Part shown: positions 1-8,384 of the stretch, one piece after another
Numbering within the stretch: position 1 is the stretch's first letter
Layout of the letters: every line of letters starts with the position of its first letter
The notes under the pieces: generated by a model
What the model saw: only the letters and a program-made list of their open reading frames with translations
Database searches by the model: none
What the model was told of the DNA's origin: nothing
Source of the DNA: Lacisediminihabitans sp046156175
Lineage (GTDB): Bacteria > Actinomycetota > Actinomycetes > Actinomycetales > Microbacteriaceae
Reading direction: 5' to 3'
NCBI RefSeq assembly: GCF_046156175.1
Contig: NZ_JAYLVL010000004.1
Coordinates: 62,001-126,000 of the forward strand
DNA length: 64,000 nucleotides
Position numbers and translations under genes: made by a program

Positions 1-84
1 TCAGGAGGACCATGTCCTATTGATAGCAGTTGCGCTTCGTGCTGTCACGCCAGCGATAGATGTCGATGGACAAATTACTTTTGA

Positions 85-131
85 TTGACTATCGACAGAA
101 GTGGGCATATTTTGTTGGGAGCGCGTTCCAA
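85..131 (+). promoter_or_regulatory. Promoter and putative LacI-type operator of the first sugar operon
   Basis: A sigma70-like promoter can be read as TTGACT (85-90), a 17-nt spacer and TATTTT (108-113). Directly after the -10, 115-131 is a quasi-palindrome with arms TTGG-N-A and T-N-CCAA around a GCGCG centre, the form of a LacI-family operator placed over the expected transcription start. The inverted arms TGTCGAT (61-67) and ATCGACA (91-97) bracket the -35. Bases 1-84 otherwise hold no supported gene. Regulation is inferred from position and symmetry; no cognate regulator gene is adjacent in the window. Confidence 0.55.
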
Positions 132-174
132 ACGCCGCCGATACCAGCATCGCCGCTCGATCCGAGGAGAACCA

Positions 175-942
175 GTGCCAACGACGCCCCCGCTTTCACT
201 CCAGCTCTACACCGTGCGAAAAGAACTCGATGCTGACTTCGCGGGCACGATGCAGCGGGTCGCCGACATCGGGTTCACGCGGGTCGAGCCCTATGACTTC
301 CTCGCCAGAGCGGACGCCCTCGCTGCCGGTCTCGCCGCGACCGGCCTCTCCGCGCCGAGCGCCCACTTCCGGTTCCTCGACGACGAGAGCCTGGGCGGCG
401 CCAGCCTCGACGACGTGTTCTCCACGGCTGCCCGCCTCGGCATCCCGACGGTGATCGACCCCTTCGTCGACCCCGCAAAATGGCTCTCGGCCGCCGACAT
501 CCACCGAACAGCGGATGCCCTCAACGCCGCCGCGGAAGTGGCGGTCAAGCACGGTGTCCGCATCGGCTATCACAACCACTGGTTCGAGTTGGAGTCCGTG
601 ATCGACGGGGACACCGGGCTCGAGATCCTCAGCTCGGGACTCAACCCGGCGGTCATCCTGGAACTCGACACCTACTGGGCTGCCGCCGGCGGGCAGGATG
701 TGGTGGCGCTTCTCGGCCGCCTCGGCGACCGGGTGCGCCTGTTGCACGTCAAGGACGGCCCGATCGAGGCCGATCCCGCCACCCAGCTCGCGGTGGGCGC
801 GGGCAACATGCCGGTGTGGGACATCATCGCCGCCGCCACCAGCCTCGAAGTGGCCGTCGTCGAGCTCGATGCCTTCGCCGGCGACATGTTCGACGCGGTC
901 ACCGACAGCTTCTCCTATCTGAACGCCGGAGCCAGCGCGTGA
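175..942 (+). CDS. Sugar phosphate isomerase/epimerase-like TIM-barrel protein
   Basis: A 255-residue protein of the xylose isomerase-like TIM-barrel superfamily (AP endonuclease 2 fold). The GTG at 175 is chosen because GAGGAG lies at 164-169 and family homology starts at once (LSLQLYTVRKEL). An upstream in-frame ATG at 85 would start inside the promoter. Likely metal and substrate residues sit in YHNHWFE, ELDTYW and HVKDG. The stop overlaps the next start by 4 nt (GTGA), so translation is coupled to a Gfo/Idh/MocA oxidoreductase. In known 3-keto-glycoside routes (LgdB1/LgdB2 of levoglucosan degradation, CarB-type C-deglycosidases) such barrels perform elimination or hydration on 3-keto sugars. 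That role is inferred from context; plain isomerisation or epimerisation is the alternative. Confidence 0.8.
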   Translation: MPTTPPLSLQLYTVRKELDADFAGTMQRVADIGFTRVEPYDFLARADALAAGLAATGLSAPSAHFRFLDDESLGGASLDDVFSTAARLGIPTVIDPFVDPAKWLSAADIHRTADALNAAAEVAVKHGVRIGYHNHWFELESVIDGDTGLEILSSGLNPAVILELDTYWAAAGGQDVVALLGRLGDRVRLLHVKDGPIEADPATQLAVGAGNMPVWDIIAAATSLEVAVVELDAFAGDMFDAVTDSFSYLNAGASA

Positions 943-2039
943 GCGGCCCCATCGGGGTCGGCCTCATCGGGGCGGGAACGATCAGCAAGCAGTACCTCGA
1001 GAACCTCACCACCTTCCCCGACATCGTCGTGCACTCGATCGGCGACGTCTACGAGCCCGTGGCCAAGGAACGGGCCGCGGAGTTCGGCATCGAGACCTCG
1101 GGCGGTGTGGAGGCGACGCTGGGGCATCCGGATGTCGAGATCGTCATCAACCTGACCATCCCCGCCGCCCATGTGGAGGTCGCTCTCGCCGCCGTCGCCG
1201 CCGGCAAGCACGTGTGGAGCGAGAAGCCGTTCTCCCTCGACCGCGCGAGTGGTCTCTCTCTGCTCGCCGCGGCGGAGAAGGCGGGCCTGCGCCTCGGTTC
1301 CGCGCCGGACACCTTTCTCGGCGCGGGTCTGCAGACCGCTCGCCGCATGATCGAGCGTGGAGACATCGGGGTGCCGCTCACCGCGCTGACCCTCATGCAG
1401 TCGCCCGGTCCGGAGTCGTGGCATCCGAACCCCGCATTCCTGTTCCAGGAGGGGGCCGGGCCGCTGTTCGATATCGGTCCGTACTACCTCACCACCCTCA
1501 TGCAGACCTTCGGATCGGTGCGCCGCGTCGCCGCGCTCGGTTCGAAGTCCAGAGACACCCGGGTCATCGGCTCCGGTCCGAAGGCCGGCGAGCGTTTCGC
1601 TGTGACCGTGCCGTCACACGTGAGCGCCATCGCGGAGTTCGAGGGCGGTCAGTCATCGCAGAGCATCTTCAGTTTCGACTCCCCGATGGACCGTCACGGT
1701 TTCGTCGAGGTGACCGGCACCGAGGGCACCATGTCGTTCCCCGACCCGAACAACTTCGACGGGGAGATCCGCGTGAAGCATCCCGGAGCGGCGGAGTGGA
1801 CCTCGTACCCCGCTGTCGGGTCCACGAGTTCGCGGGGGTCCGGTGTGCTCGAGATGGGGCGTGCCATCCGCGCCGGGCGGCCACATCGCGCGACCGGTGA
1901 GCTCGCGTACCACGTGCTCGACACGATGGTCTCCATCAGCGAGTCGATCGACCGCCACAGCTTCGTGGAGGTGGCGAGTTCGGTCACCGTAGCGCCCGCC
2001 CTCCCGGAGGACTGGGATCCGACGGCGGCGACGCTGTAG
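939..2039 (+). CDS. Gfo/Idh/MocA family NAD(P)-dependent oxidoreductase
   Basis: A 366-residue oxidoreductase. The N-terminal Rossmann fold has the nucleotide-binding GLIGAGTIS at about residues 8-16, the EKP motif (HVWSEKPFSL) lies near residue 95, and the C-terminal Gfo/Idh alpha/beta domain contains GPLFDIGPYYLTTL. The GTG at 939 overlaps the previous stop. The long open frame upstream of it is out-of-frame shadow of the preceding gene. It is a clear paralogue of the gene at 49598-50695, sharing GTIS-QY, LTIPAAHV and the AGKHV...EKP block. ThuB-type members oxidise sugars at C3, which fits the neighbouring TIM barrels, but the substrate cannot be read from sequence. Confidence 0.88.
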   Translation: MSGPIGVGLIGAGTISKQYLENLTTFPDIVVHSIGDVYEPVAKERAAEFGIETSGGVEATLGHPDVEIVINLTIPAAHVEVALAAVAAGKHVWSEKPFSLDRASGLSLLAAAEKAGLRLGSAPDTFLGAGLQTARRMIERGDIGVPLTALTLMQSPGPESWHPNPAFLFQEGAGPLFDIGPYYLTTLMQTFGSVRRVAALGSKSRDTRVIGSGPKAGERFAVTVPSHVSAIAEFEGGQSSQSIFSFDSPMDRHGFVEVTGTEGTMSFPDPNNFDGEIRVKHPGAAEWTSYPAVGSTSSRGSGVLEMGRAIRAGRPHRATGELAYHVLDTMVSISESIDRHSFVEVASSVTVAPALPEDWDPTAATL

Positions 2040-2046
2040 GACCGCG

Positions 2047-3216
2047 ATGATGACCACTACCGCTCGGCCCCTGGGCGTCGCGATGATCGGCTACGCGTTC
2101 ATGGGTCGTGCCCACTCCCACGCCTGGGCGACCGTCGGGAGCTTCTTCGAGGTTCCCGCCTTCGAGCGGCGCGTGCTCGTGGGGCGGGATGCCGCCGGAG
2201 TCGCGGCTGCGGCGTCCGCATTCGGCTGGTCGGAGTCCGCCACCGACTGGCGGGAGGTGATCGCGAGGCCGGACATCGACATCGTGGACATCTGCACGCC
2301 CGGACACCTCCACGCCGAGATCGCCACCGCTGCGCTCGCCGCCGGTAAGCACGTGCTGGTCGAGAAGCCGCTCGCCAACACCCTGGCGGAGGCCGAGGCG
2401 ATGGAGGCTGCCGCGGCCAGGGCATCGGCCGCCGGCGTGGTGTCGATGGTCGGCTTCAACTACCGGCGCATTCCCGCGCTCGCGCTCGCCCGCAAGATCG
2501 TCGCCGACGGCCGGCTCGGTGCGATCCGCCAGGTGCGCGCCTCGTATCTTCAGGACTGGCTCGTGGATGCCTCCACGCCGATGAGCTGGCGGCTGCGCCG
2601 GGAGACCGCGGGCTCCGGCGCTCTCGGCGATCTCGCCTCGCACGCCGTCGACCAGCTGCAGTTTCTTCTGGGGGAGCTGGTGACCGAGGTTTCCGCCCGC
2701 ACCCACACCTTCGTGACCGAGCGACCGGGCGAGCTCGGCCCCGAGCCGGTCACCGTGGACGACGCCGTCTGGGCGAACCTGAGTTTCGGTTCCGGCGCGC
2801 GCGGGAGTCTCGAGGTGTCACGGGTTGCCACCGGGCGCAAGAACGCCCTCTCGATCGAGCTGTTCGGGTCGACGGGCGCGCTGCGATTCGACCTCGAGGA
2901 GCTCAACGAGCTGTGGTTCCTCGACGCCACAGACCCCATCGAGACCCAGGGCTTTCGCCGCATTCTCGTGACCGAGCCGGAGCATCCCTACCTTGCGGCG
3001 TGGTGGCCGCAGGGCCACATGCTCGGCTGGGAACATTCCTTCGTGCACGAGGTGCGCGACCTGCTCCTCTCCATCGAATCCGGCGGTCCGGCGAGCCCCT
3101 CATTCGCCGATGGACTCGCCGTGCAACGCGTTCTCGCCGCGATCGAAGACAGCGCCGCCGCACACGGAACCAGTGTGACCCTCGTCGAAACCCCGCCCGT
3201 GAAGGAGCAGAAATGA
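2047..3216 (+). CDS. Gfo/Idh/MocA family oxidoreductase, second of the operon
   Basis: A 389-residue protein beginning 7 nt after the previous stop. The Rossmann motif is MIGYAFMGRAHSHAW (about residues 13-27), the EKP motif (HVLVEKPLANT) lies near residue 105, and the C-terminal substrate domain carries YLQDWLVDAS and a tail with TEPEHPYLAAWW. It belongs to a different subgroup from the preceding oxidoreductase and closely matches the gene at 47678-48871, including the FRRILVTEPEHPY and EHSF-HEVRDLL blocks. Two different Gfo/Idh enzymes in one operon would suit an oxidise-then-reduce scheme, as in LgdA/LgdC of levoglucosan breakdown. That pairing is inferred. The stop overlaps the next ATG by 4 nt. 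Confidence 0.88.
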   Translation: MMTTTARPLGVAMIGYAFMGRAHSHAWATVGSFFEVPAFERRVLVGRDAAGVAAAASAFGWSESATDWREVIARPDIDIVDICTPGHLHAEIATAALAAGKHVLVEKPLANTLAEAEAMEAAAARASAAGVVSMVGFNYRRIPALALARKIVADGRLGAIRQVRASYLQDWLVDASTPMSWRLRRETAGSGALGDLASHAVDQLQFLLGELVTEVSARTHTFVTERPGELGPEPVTVDDAVWANLSFGSGARGSLEVSRVATGRKNALSIELFGSTGALRFDLEELNELWFLDATDPIETQGFRRILVTEPEHPYLAAWWPQGHMLGWEHSFVHEVRDLLLSIESGGPASPSFADGLAVQRVLAAIEDSAAAHGTSVTLVETPPVKEQK

Positions 3217-4229
3217 CCGCCTCGACCCATCCCGTGACACTCTTCACCGGCCAGTGGGCCGACCTCACCCTCGAGGAGGTGGCGCGGCTCGCGTCGGGCT
3301 GGGGCTACGACGGGCTCGAGATCGCGGCATCCGGAGAGCACCTCGACATCGCTCGTGCCGCCGAGGATGACGCGTATCTGCAGGGCCGCCTCGACATCCT
3401 CGATCGGTACGGCCTGAAAGCCTGGGCTATCTCCAACCACCTCACGGGCCAGGCCGTGTGCGATGATCCGATCGATTTTCGTCACCAGGCGATCATTCGT
3501 CCGGCGGTCTGGGGGGACGGCGATCCCGAGGGTGTGCGCCAGCGGGCCGCGGAGGAGTTGAAACTCACCGCCGTCGTGGCGCGAAAGATGGGGATCGACA
3601 CCGTCGTCGGGTTCACCGGATCGAAGATCTGGCAGTACGTGGCGATGTTCCCGCCGGTTCCGGCTTCGGCGATCGACGCCGGGTACCAGGACTTCGCCGA
3701 CCGGTGGAATCCGATCCTCGACGTGTTCGACTCGGAGGGGGTGCGGTTCGCGCACGAGGTGCATCCCTCGGAGATCGCCTACGACTACTGGTCGAGCGTG
3801 CGTTCGCTCGAAGCCATCGATCATCGAGCGGCCTTCGGTTTCAACTGGGACCCGAGCCACATGATGTGGCAGGGCATCGATCCGGTCGCGTTCATCACGG
3901 AGTTCGCGGACCGGATCTACCACGTCGACTGCAAGGACACCCGGCTGCGCACGCCCAACGGGCGTTACGGAATCCTCGGATCGCACCTGCCCTGGGGTGA
4001 TCCGCATCGCGGCTGGGACTTCGTCTCGACCGGACACGGCGATGTGCCGTGGGAGGACTCCTTCCGCGCGCTGCGGTCGATCGGTTACGGCGGCCCCATC
4101 TCGGTCGAATGGGAGGATGCCGGCATGGACCGGCTGCACGGCGCGGCCGAAGCCGTCGGTTTCGTACGTTCCCTGCTCTGGGAGCTGCCGGCGCAGTCCT
4201 TCGACGCGGCCTTCAGCAACCAGGGCTAG
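3213..4229 (+). CDS. Sugar phosphate isomerase/epimerase-like TIM-barrel protein, second of the operon
   Basis: A 338-residue TIM-barrel protein, longer than the first barrel at 175. The ATG at 3213 overlaps the previous stop (ATGA) and is preceded by AAGGAG (3202-3207). Likely metal ligands are the acidic residues and histidines in HEVHPSEIAYDY, FNWDPSHMMWQ, HVDCKDTR and SVEWEDAG, the normal four-ligand pattern of this superfamily. It ends the operon; its stop overlaps by 4 nt the stop of a convergent gene. Together with the two oxidoreductases it completes a two-plus-two enzyme set. A 3-keto-sugar lyase, hydratase or isomerase role is inferred, and the specific reaction is unknown. Confidence 0.85.
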   Translation: MTASTHPVTLFTGQWADLTLEEVARLASGWGYDGLEIAASGEHLDIARAAEDDAYLQGRLDILDRYGLKAWAISNHLTGQAVCDDPIDFRHQAIIRPAVWGDGDPEGVRQRAAEELKLTAVVARKMGIDTVVGFTGSKIWQYVAMFPPVPASAIDAGYQDFADRWNPILDVFDSEGVRFAHEVHPSEIAYDYWSSVRSLEAIDHRAAFGFNWDPSHMMWQGIDPVAFITEFADRIYHVDCKDTRLRTPNGRYGILGSHLPWGDPHRGWDFVSTGHGDVPWEDSFRALRSIGYGGPISVEWEDAGMDRLHGAAEAVGFVRSLLWELPAQSFDAAFSNQG

Positions 4230-4891
4230 CCGTTCGCGCCGGGCCTCGGCGCGAACAGCGGGTTCGCACCCTCGGAGATGGATGTCGCGGACACGGCGCC
4301 GCTGCCATCCTTCGCTCCGCGCACGGTGATCGTCTCGCCCGCCTTGAGGTCGGCGACGGTGCTCTTATCGCTCTTCGTCACCGTGGTCGTAGCGGTGGTC
4401 TTCACGATGACGGTCGACCCGTCGCGCAGTTTCACGGTGACGGTGTCACCGTCGACCGACTGGATCGTGCCGGCCGTGATGCCGCCGAAGCCGCCGGGCC
4501 CGTTCGCGTTGCCCTGCTGGCCGGGGCCGCCCGGAATCCCTCCCTGGCCTCCGTTCAGGCCGCCGTTCTGACCGCCGCCACGGGGCCCGTTCTGCGGGGC
4601 CTGACCGTTCTGCAGCTGCCCGCCGGGCCGGTTGAAACCGGCGGCCTGGCCCGGACCCGTGTGCTGGCCGATGAGGATGCCGCCGAAGAGGAAGATCACC
4701 GCGACGGCGAGAAAAGCGAGGGTTGGCGTGAGCCAGCGCAGCACGCTGCCCCGCAGCGGGGTGGCCACGACGGGAGCGACGGGGCCCGTGGACGATGGGC
4801 CGGTCGAAGCCGGGGCGGGTGTCGCGGGATTCAACACCTCGGTCGGCTCGGCGCCGGTGGTCTCTTCGCTGGATTCGTCAGGAGTGGTCAT
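4226..4891 (-). CDS. Membrane-anchored DUF5666-like protein with Gly/Asn/Pro-rich linker
   Basis: A 221-residue protein. The ATG at 4891 is chosen over in-frame upstream codons because a GAGGAA ribosome site precedes it. Order of parts: an acidic Thr/Glu/Pro-rich cytoplasmic start, one membrane segment (LAFLAVAVIFLFGGILIG), a low-complexity linker rich in Gly, Gln, Asn and Pro, and a C-terminal beta-rich domain (GTIQSVDGDTVTVKLRDGST ... TVADLKAGETITVRG) that resembles DUF5666/OB-like extracytoplasmic domains. The last residues, PLFAPRPGANG, again look disordered. The gene is convergent with the sugar operon and faces away from the two-component genes. The function is unknown; a cell-envelope role is inferred. 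Confidence 0.72.
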   Translation of the reverse strand: MTTPDESSEETTGAEPTEVLNPATPAPASTGPSSTGPVAPVVATPLRGSVLRWLTPTLAFLAVAVIFLFGGILIGQHTGPGQAAGFNRPGGQLQNGQAPQNGPRGGGQNGGLNGGQGGIPGGPGQQGNANGPGGFGGITAGTIQSVDGDTVTVKLRDGSTVIVKTTATTTVTKSDKSTVADLKAGETITVRGAKDGSGAVSATSISEGANPLFAPRPGANG

Positions 4892-5078
4892 GGTGTCTTC
4901 CTCGCCGTTGGGGACGCTGCGCGCGGTCGGGCCGGTCATCCAGCGCCTCCGAGTCCGGGCATCGCGACGGCACAGAGCGCTCTGGTGCGCCAAGGGTGGC
5001 CGGGGAAGCTATGGAATTCATATGGAGATGCTGGGCGTGCGACCCCAATCCCTGCCGATTCAGCAGGATCCGGGTCGG

Positions 5079-5858
5079 CTAGGCCGCGTCGAGAAATCGC
5101 AGGATCTCCCGTGCAAGGCGCGGGTTGCGAGAGGTGCCGAGGTGGCCGGCGCCCGGATACAGGGCGAGGCGTGCGTTCGGCATCCGCCGGGACGCGTGCT
5201 CGAAGAGCTCCGCGGAGTAGAAACGATCGCGTTGGCCCCCGGCGATGAGCGTGCGCGCCGCGATGGTCTCGAGGCGGGCATCCAGATCGAAGCCGTCTTC
5301 GGCATCCAGGGTGATGAGCAGGTCGAGATCACCCCGACCGACGACGGAGCGCGGGGCGAGAAGCCCCGCTACCGAGCGCAGCGCATTGCCTAGCTGAGAG
5401 GCCCCCGTGTTGCCGAGGAACATCGCCGCGGCACGCCGGTCGTGGCCGGCCCGCAGAAGCTCGGCGACGGATCGCTGCGTCGCCCGTCCCCGGTCACTCA
5501 AGCGGTGGGCCGATGACACGAGCACGAGTCGTCTCAGAAGCTCGGGATGATCGGCAGCCAGCTGCAGCGCGATAGTGCCCCCGGTGGAGATACCCATGAT
5601 GTCGACGGGTTCGTCGAACAGGGAGCCGATGGTGCGGGCGTACTCCGTCGCGATGTCCGCGATCGAGGTTCCGGCCTCGAGGTTGTACCGCCTGTCGATG
5701 CTCACGACGGTGCGGTCGCCGATGAAGTCCGCGATCTCCTCGTGCTTCATCCAGGTGCGGAGAGCCGCCGGCGAGCCCGCACGACCAGAAAGGCCGGGCA
5801 CCACCACGAGCGGCGCCCCCGCGCCCTTCCGCAATTGCGGCAGCTCTCCTGAAACCAT
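5079..5858 (-). CDS. Alpha/beta hydrolase
   Basis: A 259-residue alpha/beta-hydrolase-fold protein. The nucleophile elbow is GISTGG (Ser in GxSxG) at about residue 94, the oxyanion-region motif is VVVPGLSGRAGS, a likely acid is Asp in AGGQRDRFY, and the catalytic His is in YPGAGHLG. The length is typical of the family, with no signal peptide, so it is cytoplasmic. The ATG at 5858 follows an AGGGGA-like site. It is transcribed away from the response regulator gene. The substrate (ester, lactone or enol-lactone) cannot be told. Confidence 0.82.
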   Translation of the reverse strand: MVSGELPQLRKGAGAPLVVVPGLSGRAGSPAALRTWMKHEEIADFIGDRTVVSIDRRYNLEAGTSIADIATEYARTIGSLFDEPVDIMGISTGGTIALQLAADHPELLRRLVLVSSAHRLSDRGRATQRSVAELLRAGHDRRAAAMFLGNTGASQLGNALRSVAGLLAPRSVVGRGDLDLLITLDAEDGFDLDARLETIAARTLIAGGQRDRFYSAELFEHASRRMPNARLALYPGAGHLGTSRNPRLAREILRFLDAA

Positions 5859-5988
5859 TCCCCTAGGAAATCACGGAAATATTGCAGCGAGATGACCAGT
5901 GTGTACGGATCTGGTTAGAGCATTCCGAGTCGGGTCTCCGAACCGCCAGGCACGGCACGGGCACGGCACAGGCAAGGTTTGGGTGAAA

Positions 5989-6018
5989 CATAGGCAGTTC
6001 ATAGGAATGTCGCGATAG
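5989..6018 (+). promoter_or_regulatory. Direct repeats and -10 upstream of the two-component operon
   Basis: CATAGG occurs at 5989-5994 and again at 6000-6005, an 11-bp spacing typical of OmpR-family tandem binding, and a -10-like GATAGT lies at 6013-6018, just before the GTG start at 6027. The layout suggests autoregulation by the response regulator. Evidence is pattern only. Confidence 0.4.
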
Positions 6019-6026
6019 TAGGGAGT

Positions 6027-6782
6027 GTGACCTCCAACAACCACAGTTCCGCAGCCCCCACCACCGGTCCGAAGCTCCGCCGTGCGGACGGTTCGCCCGT
6101 GCGCGTGGTTGTCGTCGACGACGAGGCGACCCTCAGCGACCTGCTCAGCATGGCGCTGCGCTATGAGGGGTGGGATGTGAAGACTGCTGCCGAGGGCAGG
6201 ACCGCCATCCAGCTGATCCGCGAATTCCAGCCCGACGTCGTCGTGCTGGACGTGATGCTCCCCGACATCGACGGCCTGGCCGTGCTCAAGCGACTGCGGG
6301 ACGACGGCCAGGACACGCCCATCCTCTTCCTCACCGCGAAGGATGCTCTCGACGACCGCATCGCCGGCCTCACCGCCGGTGGTGACGACTATGTGACCAA
6401 GCCCTTCAGCCTCGAGGAGCTCGTCGCCCGGCTGCGCGGGCTCATCCGTCGCTCCTCCGTTGTGGTCGCTGATTCCTCGGATCCGCTGCTGCGCGTCGGC
6501 GACCTCGTGCTCGACGAGGAGAGCTACGAGGTGCGCCGAGAGGGACGCCTCATCGAGCTGACCGCGACCGAATTCGAGCTGCTGCGCTTCCTCATGCGCA
6601 ACCCGCGCCGTGTGATGAGCAAGGCGCAGATCCTCGACCGCGTCTGGAGTTACGACTTCGGTGGCCGATCGTCGATCGTCGAGATCTACATCTCCTACCT
6701 GCGGAAGAAGATCGACGCGGGGGAGGCCCCGATGATCCATACCGTTCGAGGGGTCGGCTACATGATCAAGGCCGCCGGATGA
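6027..6782 (+). CDS. OmpR/PhoB-family response regulator
   Basis: A 251-residue DNA-binding response regulator. The receiver domain (about residues 27-145) has the acidic pair in VVVDDEATL, the phospho-acceptor Asp75 in VVLDVMLPD, the switch Thr in LFLTAKD and the conserved Lys in YVTKPFS. The C-terminal winged helix (about 155-250) has ELTATEFELLRFL and the closing VRGVGYMIK. The GTG at 6027 follows a close GGGAG. The stop overlaps the sensor kinase start by 4 nt, so the two form one operon. The general type resembles mycobacterial TrcR/MprA-like regulators. The signal and regulon are unknown. Confidence 0.93.
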   Translation: MTSNNHSSAAPTTGPKLRRADGSPVRVVVVDDEATLSDLLSMALRYEGWDVKTAAEGRTAIQLIREFQPDVVVLDVMLPDIDGLAVLKRLRDDGQDTPILFLTAKDALDDRIAGLTAGGDDYVTKPFSLEELVARLRGLIRRSSVVVADSSDPLLRVGDLVLDEESYEVRREGRLIELTATEFELLRFLMRNPRRVMSKAQILDRVWSYDFGGRSSIVEIYISYLRKKIDAGEAPMIHTVRGVGYMIKAAG

Positions 6783-8314
6783 CGATTCCGTCGATTGGGC
6801 TGGCCAGACCCCGGTGGTCGTTGCGCCGGCGTCTCGTCCTCGCCGTCGTCGGACTGCTGGCGATCGTCGCGATCGTGATCGGCTCGGTGAGCGTGCTGGC
6901 GCTGCAAGGCTTCCTCATGAACCGGCTCGACGGGCAGCTCAACGCGGCCAATGGGCGCTCTCAGACGGGGTTCGGCCCTCCCGGAAGCCTGCCGGGGGAC
7001 GCGCAGACCGACAACATCACCAAGGAGCAGCTCCAACGGACGTTCGACCGCCAGGCGCCCGACACCGTCATCGGAATCGTCGCGGGCTCTAGCGTCGCCG
7101 GGGTGCAGAAAGATCAAAGTGGGGTTCCCGTGAGCCTCACGGCGGCTGAGAGCAAGCCTCTCGCCACCGTGCCCTCCACCGGGACCGCGACAACGGTGGA
7201 ACTCGGCAACGGCCTGGGGACGTATCGGGCCGTCGCCGTCGAGTATGCCAACGGGCTGCGGGTCGTCACCGCGCTTCCCCTGGGCGAGTTGCAGACGACG
7301 CTGCTGCAGCTCGGCCTCATCATCGCCATCGTCACCGCGGCTGGGCTCGTGCTCGCCGCATTCCTCGCGCTCTGGATCGTGCGGGTCGCGCTCAGGCCGC
7401 TCGAACGTGTCGTCTCAACGGCCACCCGCGTCGCCGAGCTTCCCCTCGACCGCGGAGAGGTCGCCCTCGGAGTGCGGGTGCCCGACGAAGACTCGGATCC
7501 GCGAACCGAAGTCGGGCAGGTCGGGGCCGCGATCAACCGCATGCTCGGGCATGTCGCATCCGCCCTCACGTCCCGCCAGGCCAGCGAGAACAAGGTGCGC
7601 CAGTTCGTTGCGGATGCCAGCCACGAGCTGCGCACTCCGCTCGCGGCGATCCGCGGCTACGCCGAACTCACGCGAAGGGGCGACTACGACCTCCCCGACG
7701 ACGTCGTGCATTCGCTCGGCCGGGTCGAGTCCGAGGCGACCCGCATGACCTCTCTGGTCGAAGACCTGCTGCTGCTCGCCCGCCTCGACGAGGGGCGTGA
7801 CCTCGAGAGCGATCCACTCGACCTCTCCCGGCTCATCATCGATGCCGTGAGCGACGCCCATGCCGCGGGCCCCGAACACGGATGGTCGCTCGACCTTCCC
7901 GAGGAGCCGGTGATGATCGACGGCGATGACGCCCGCCTTCACCAGGTGTTCGCCAACATCCTCGCGAATGCCCGAGTTCACACCCCTGCCGGCACCGATG
8001 TGGTCACCACGGTCGCGATCGACGGCACCAACGCGGTGGTGACGGTGACGGATGACGGCCCGGGCATCCCGCCCGACCTGCTGCCTGTGCTGTTCGAGCG
8101 CTTCGCGCGCGCCGACAGCTCCCGGTCCCGTGCCGCGGGCAGCACGGGACTCGGTCTGGCGATAGTCGCCGCCGTCGTCGAGGGCCACGGGGGCGCCGTT
8201 GAGGTGCAGAGCGAGCCGGGTAGCACCAGCTTCCGGGTCATCCTCCCCGTCACGGCGCCGGTCGACTCGCATCCGCAAGTTGTTCCGGTCGGTGCGGAGC
8301 CGGTCGCGCACTGA
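6779..8314 (+). CDS. Sensor histidine kinase, partner of the preceding regulator
   Basis: A 511-residue membrane sensor kinase. It has TM1 at about residues 19-42, an extracytoplasmic sensor of about 130 residues with few cysteines, TM2 at about 174-199, then HAMP, a DHp domain with the phospho-accepting His282 in SHELRTPLAAIRG, and a HATPase domain with N box (FANILANARVH), G1 (DDGPGIPP), F box (FERFARAD) and G2 (GLGLAI). All catalytic boxes are intact. It starts with ATGA overlap on the response regulator. The sensed signal is unknown. Confidence 0.93.
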   Translation: MTIPSIGLARPRWSLRRRLVLAVVGLLAIVAIVIGSVSVLALQGFLMNRLDGQLNAANGRSQTGFGPPGSLPGDAQTDNITKEQLQRTFDRQAPDTVIGIVAGSSVAGVQKDQSGVPVSLTAAESKPLATVPSTGTATTVELGNGLGTYRAVAVEYANGLRVVTALPLGELQTTLLQLGLIIAIVTAAGLVLAAFLALWIVRVALRPLERVVSTATRVAELPLDRGEVALGVRVPDEDSDPRTEVGQVGAAINRMLGHVASALTSRQASENKVRQFVADASHELRTPLAAIRGYAELTRRGDYDLPDDVVHSLGRVESEATRMTSLVEDLLLLARLDEGRDLESDPLDLSRLIIDAVSDAHAAGPEHGWSLDLPEEPVMIDGDDARLHQVFANILANARVHTPAGTDVVTTVAIDGTNAVVTVTDDGPGIPPDLLPVLFERFARADSSRSRAAGSTGLGLAIVAAVVEGHGGAVEVQSEPGSTSFRVILPVTAPVDSHPQVVPVGAEPVAH

Positions 8315-8384
8315 GCGTGCCACTGCCTGAGCAAGGGGCAGAGGGATGCCAGACTGGAGGCACCCCCAGTTGTTAGGAACTTTC

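Noticed and set aside
12..23. Tiny ATG frame after AGGAGG at the left edge
   Set aside because: It encodes only three residues before a stop; probably chance or a leader fragment that cannot be judged at the window edge.
480..938. Long upstream extension of the first oxidoreductase open frame
   Set aside because: It is Arg/Gly-rich out-of-frame reading of the TIM-barrel gene; the true start is GTG 939 at the GTGA overlap.
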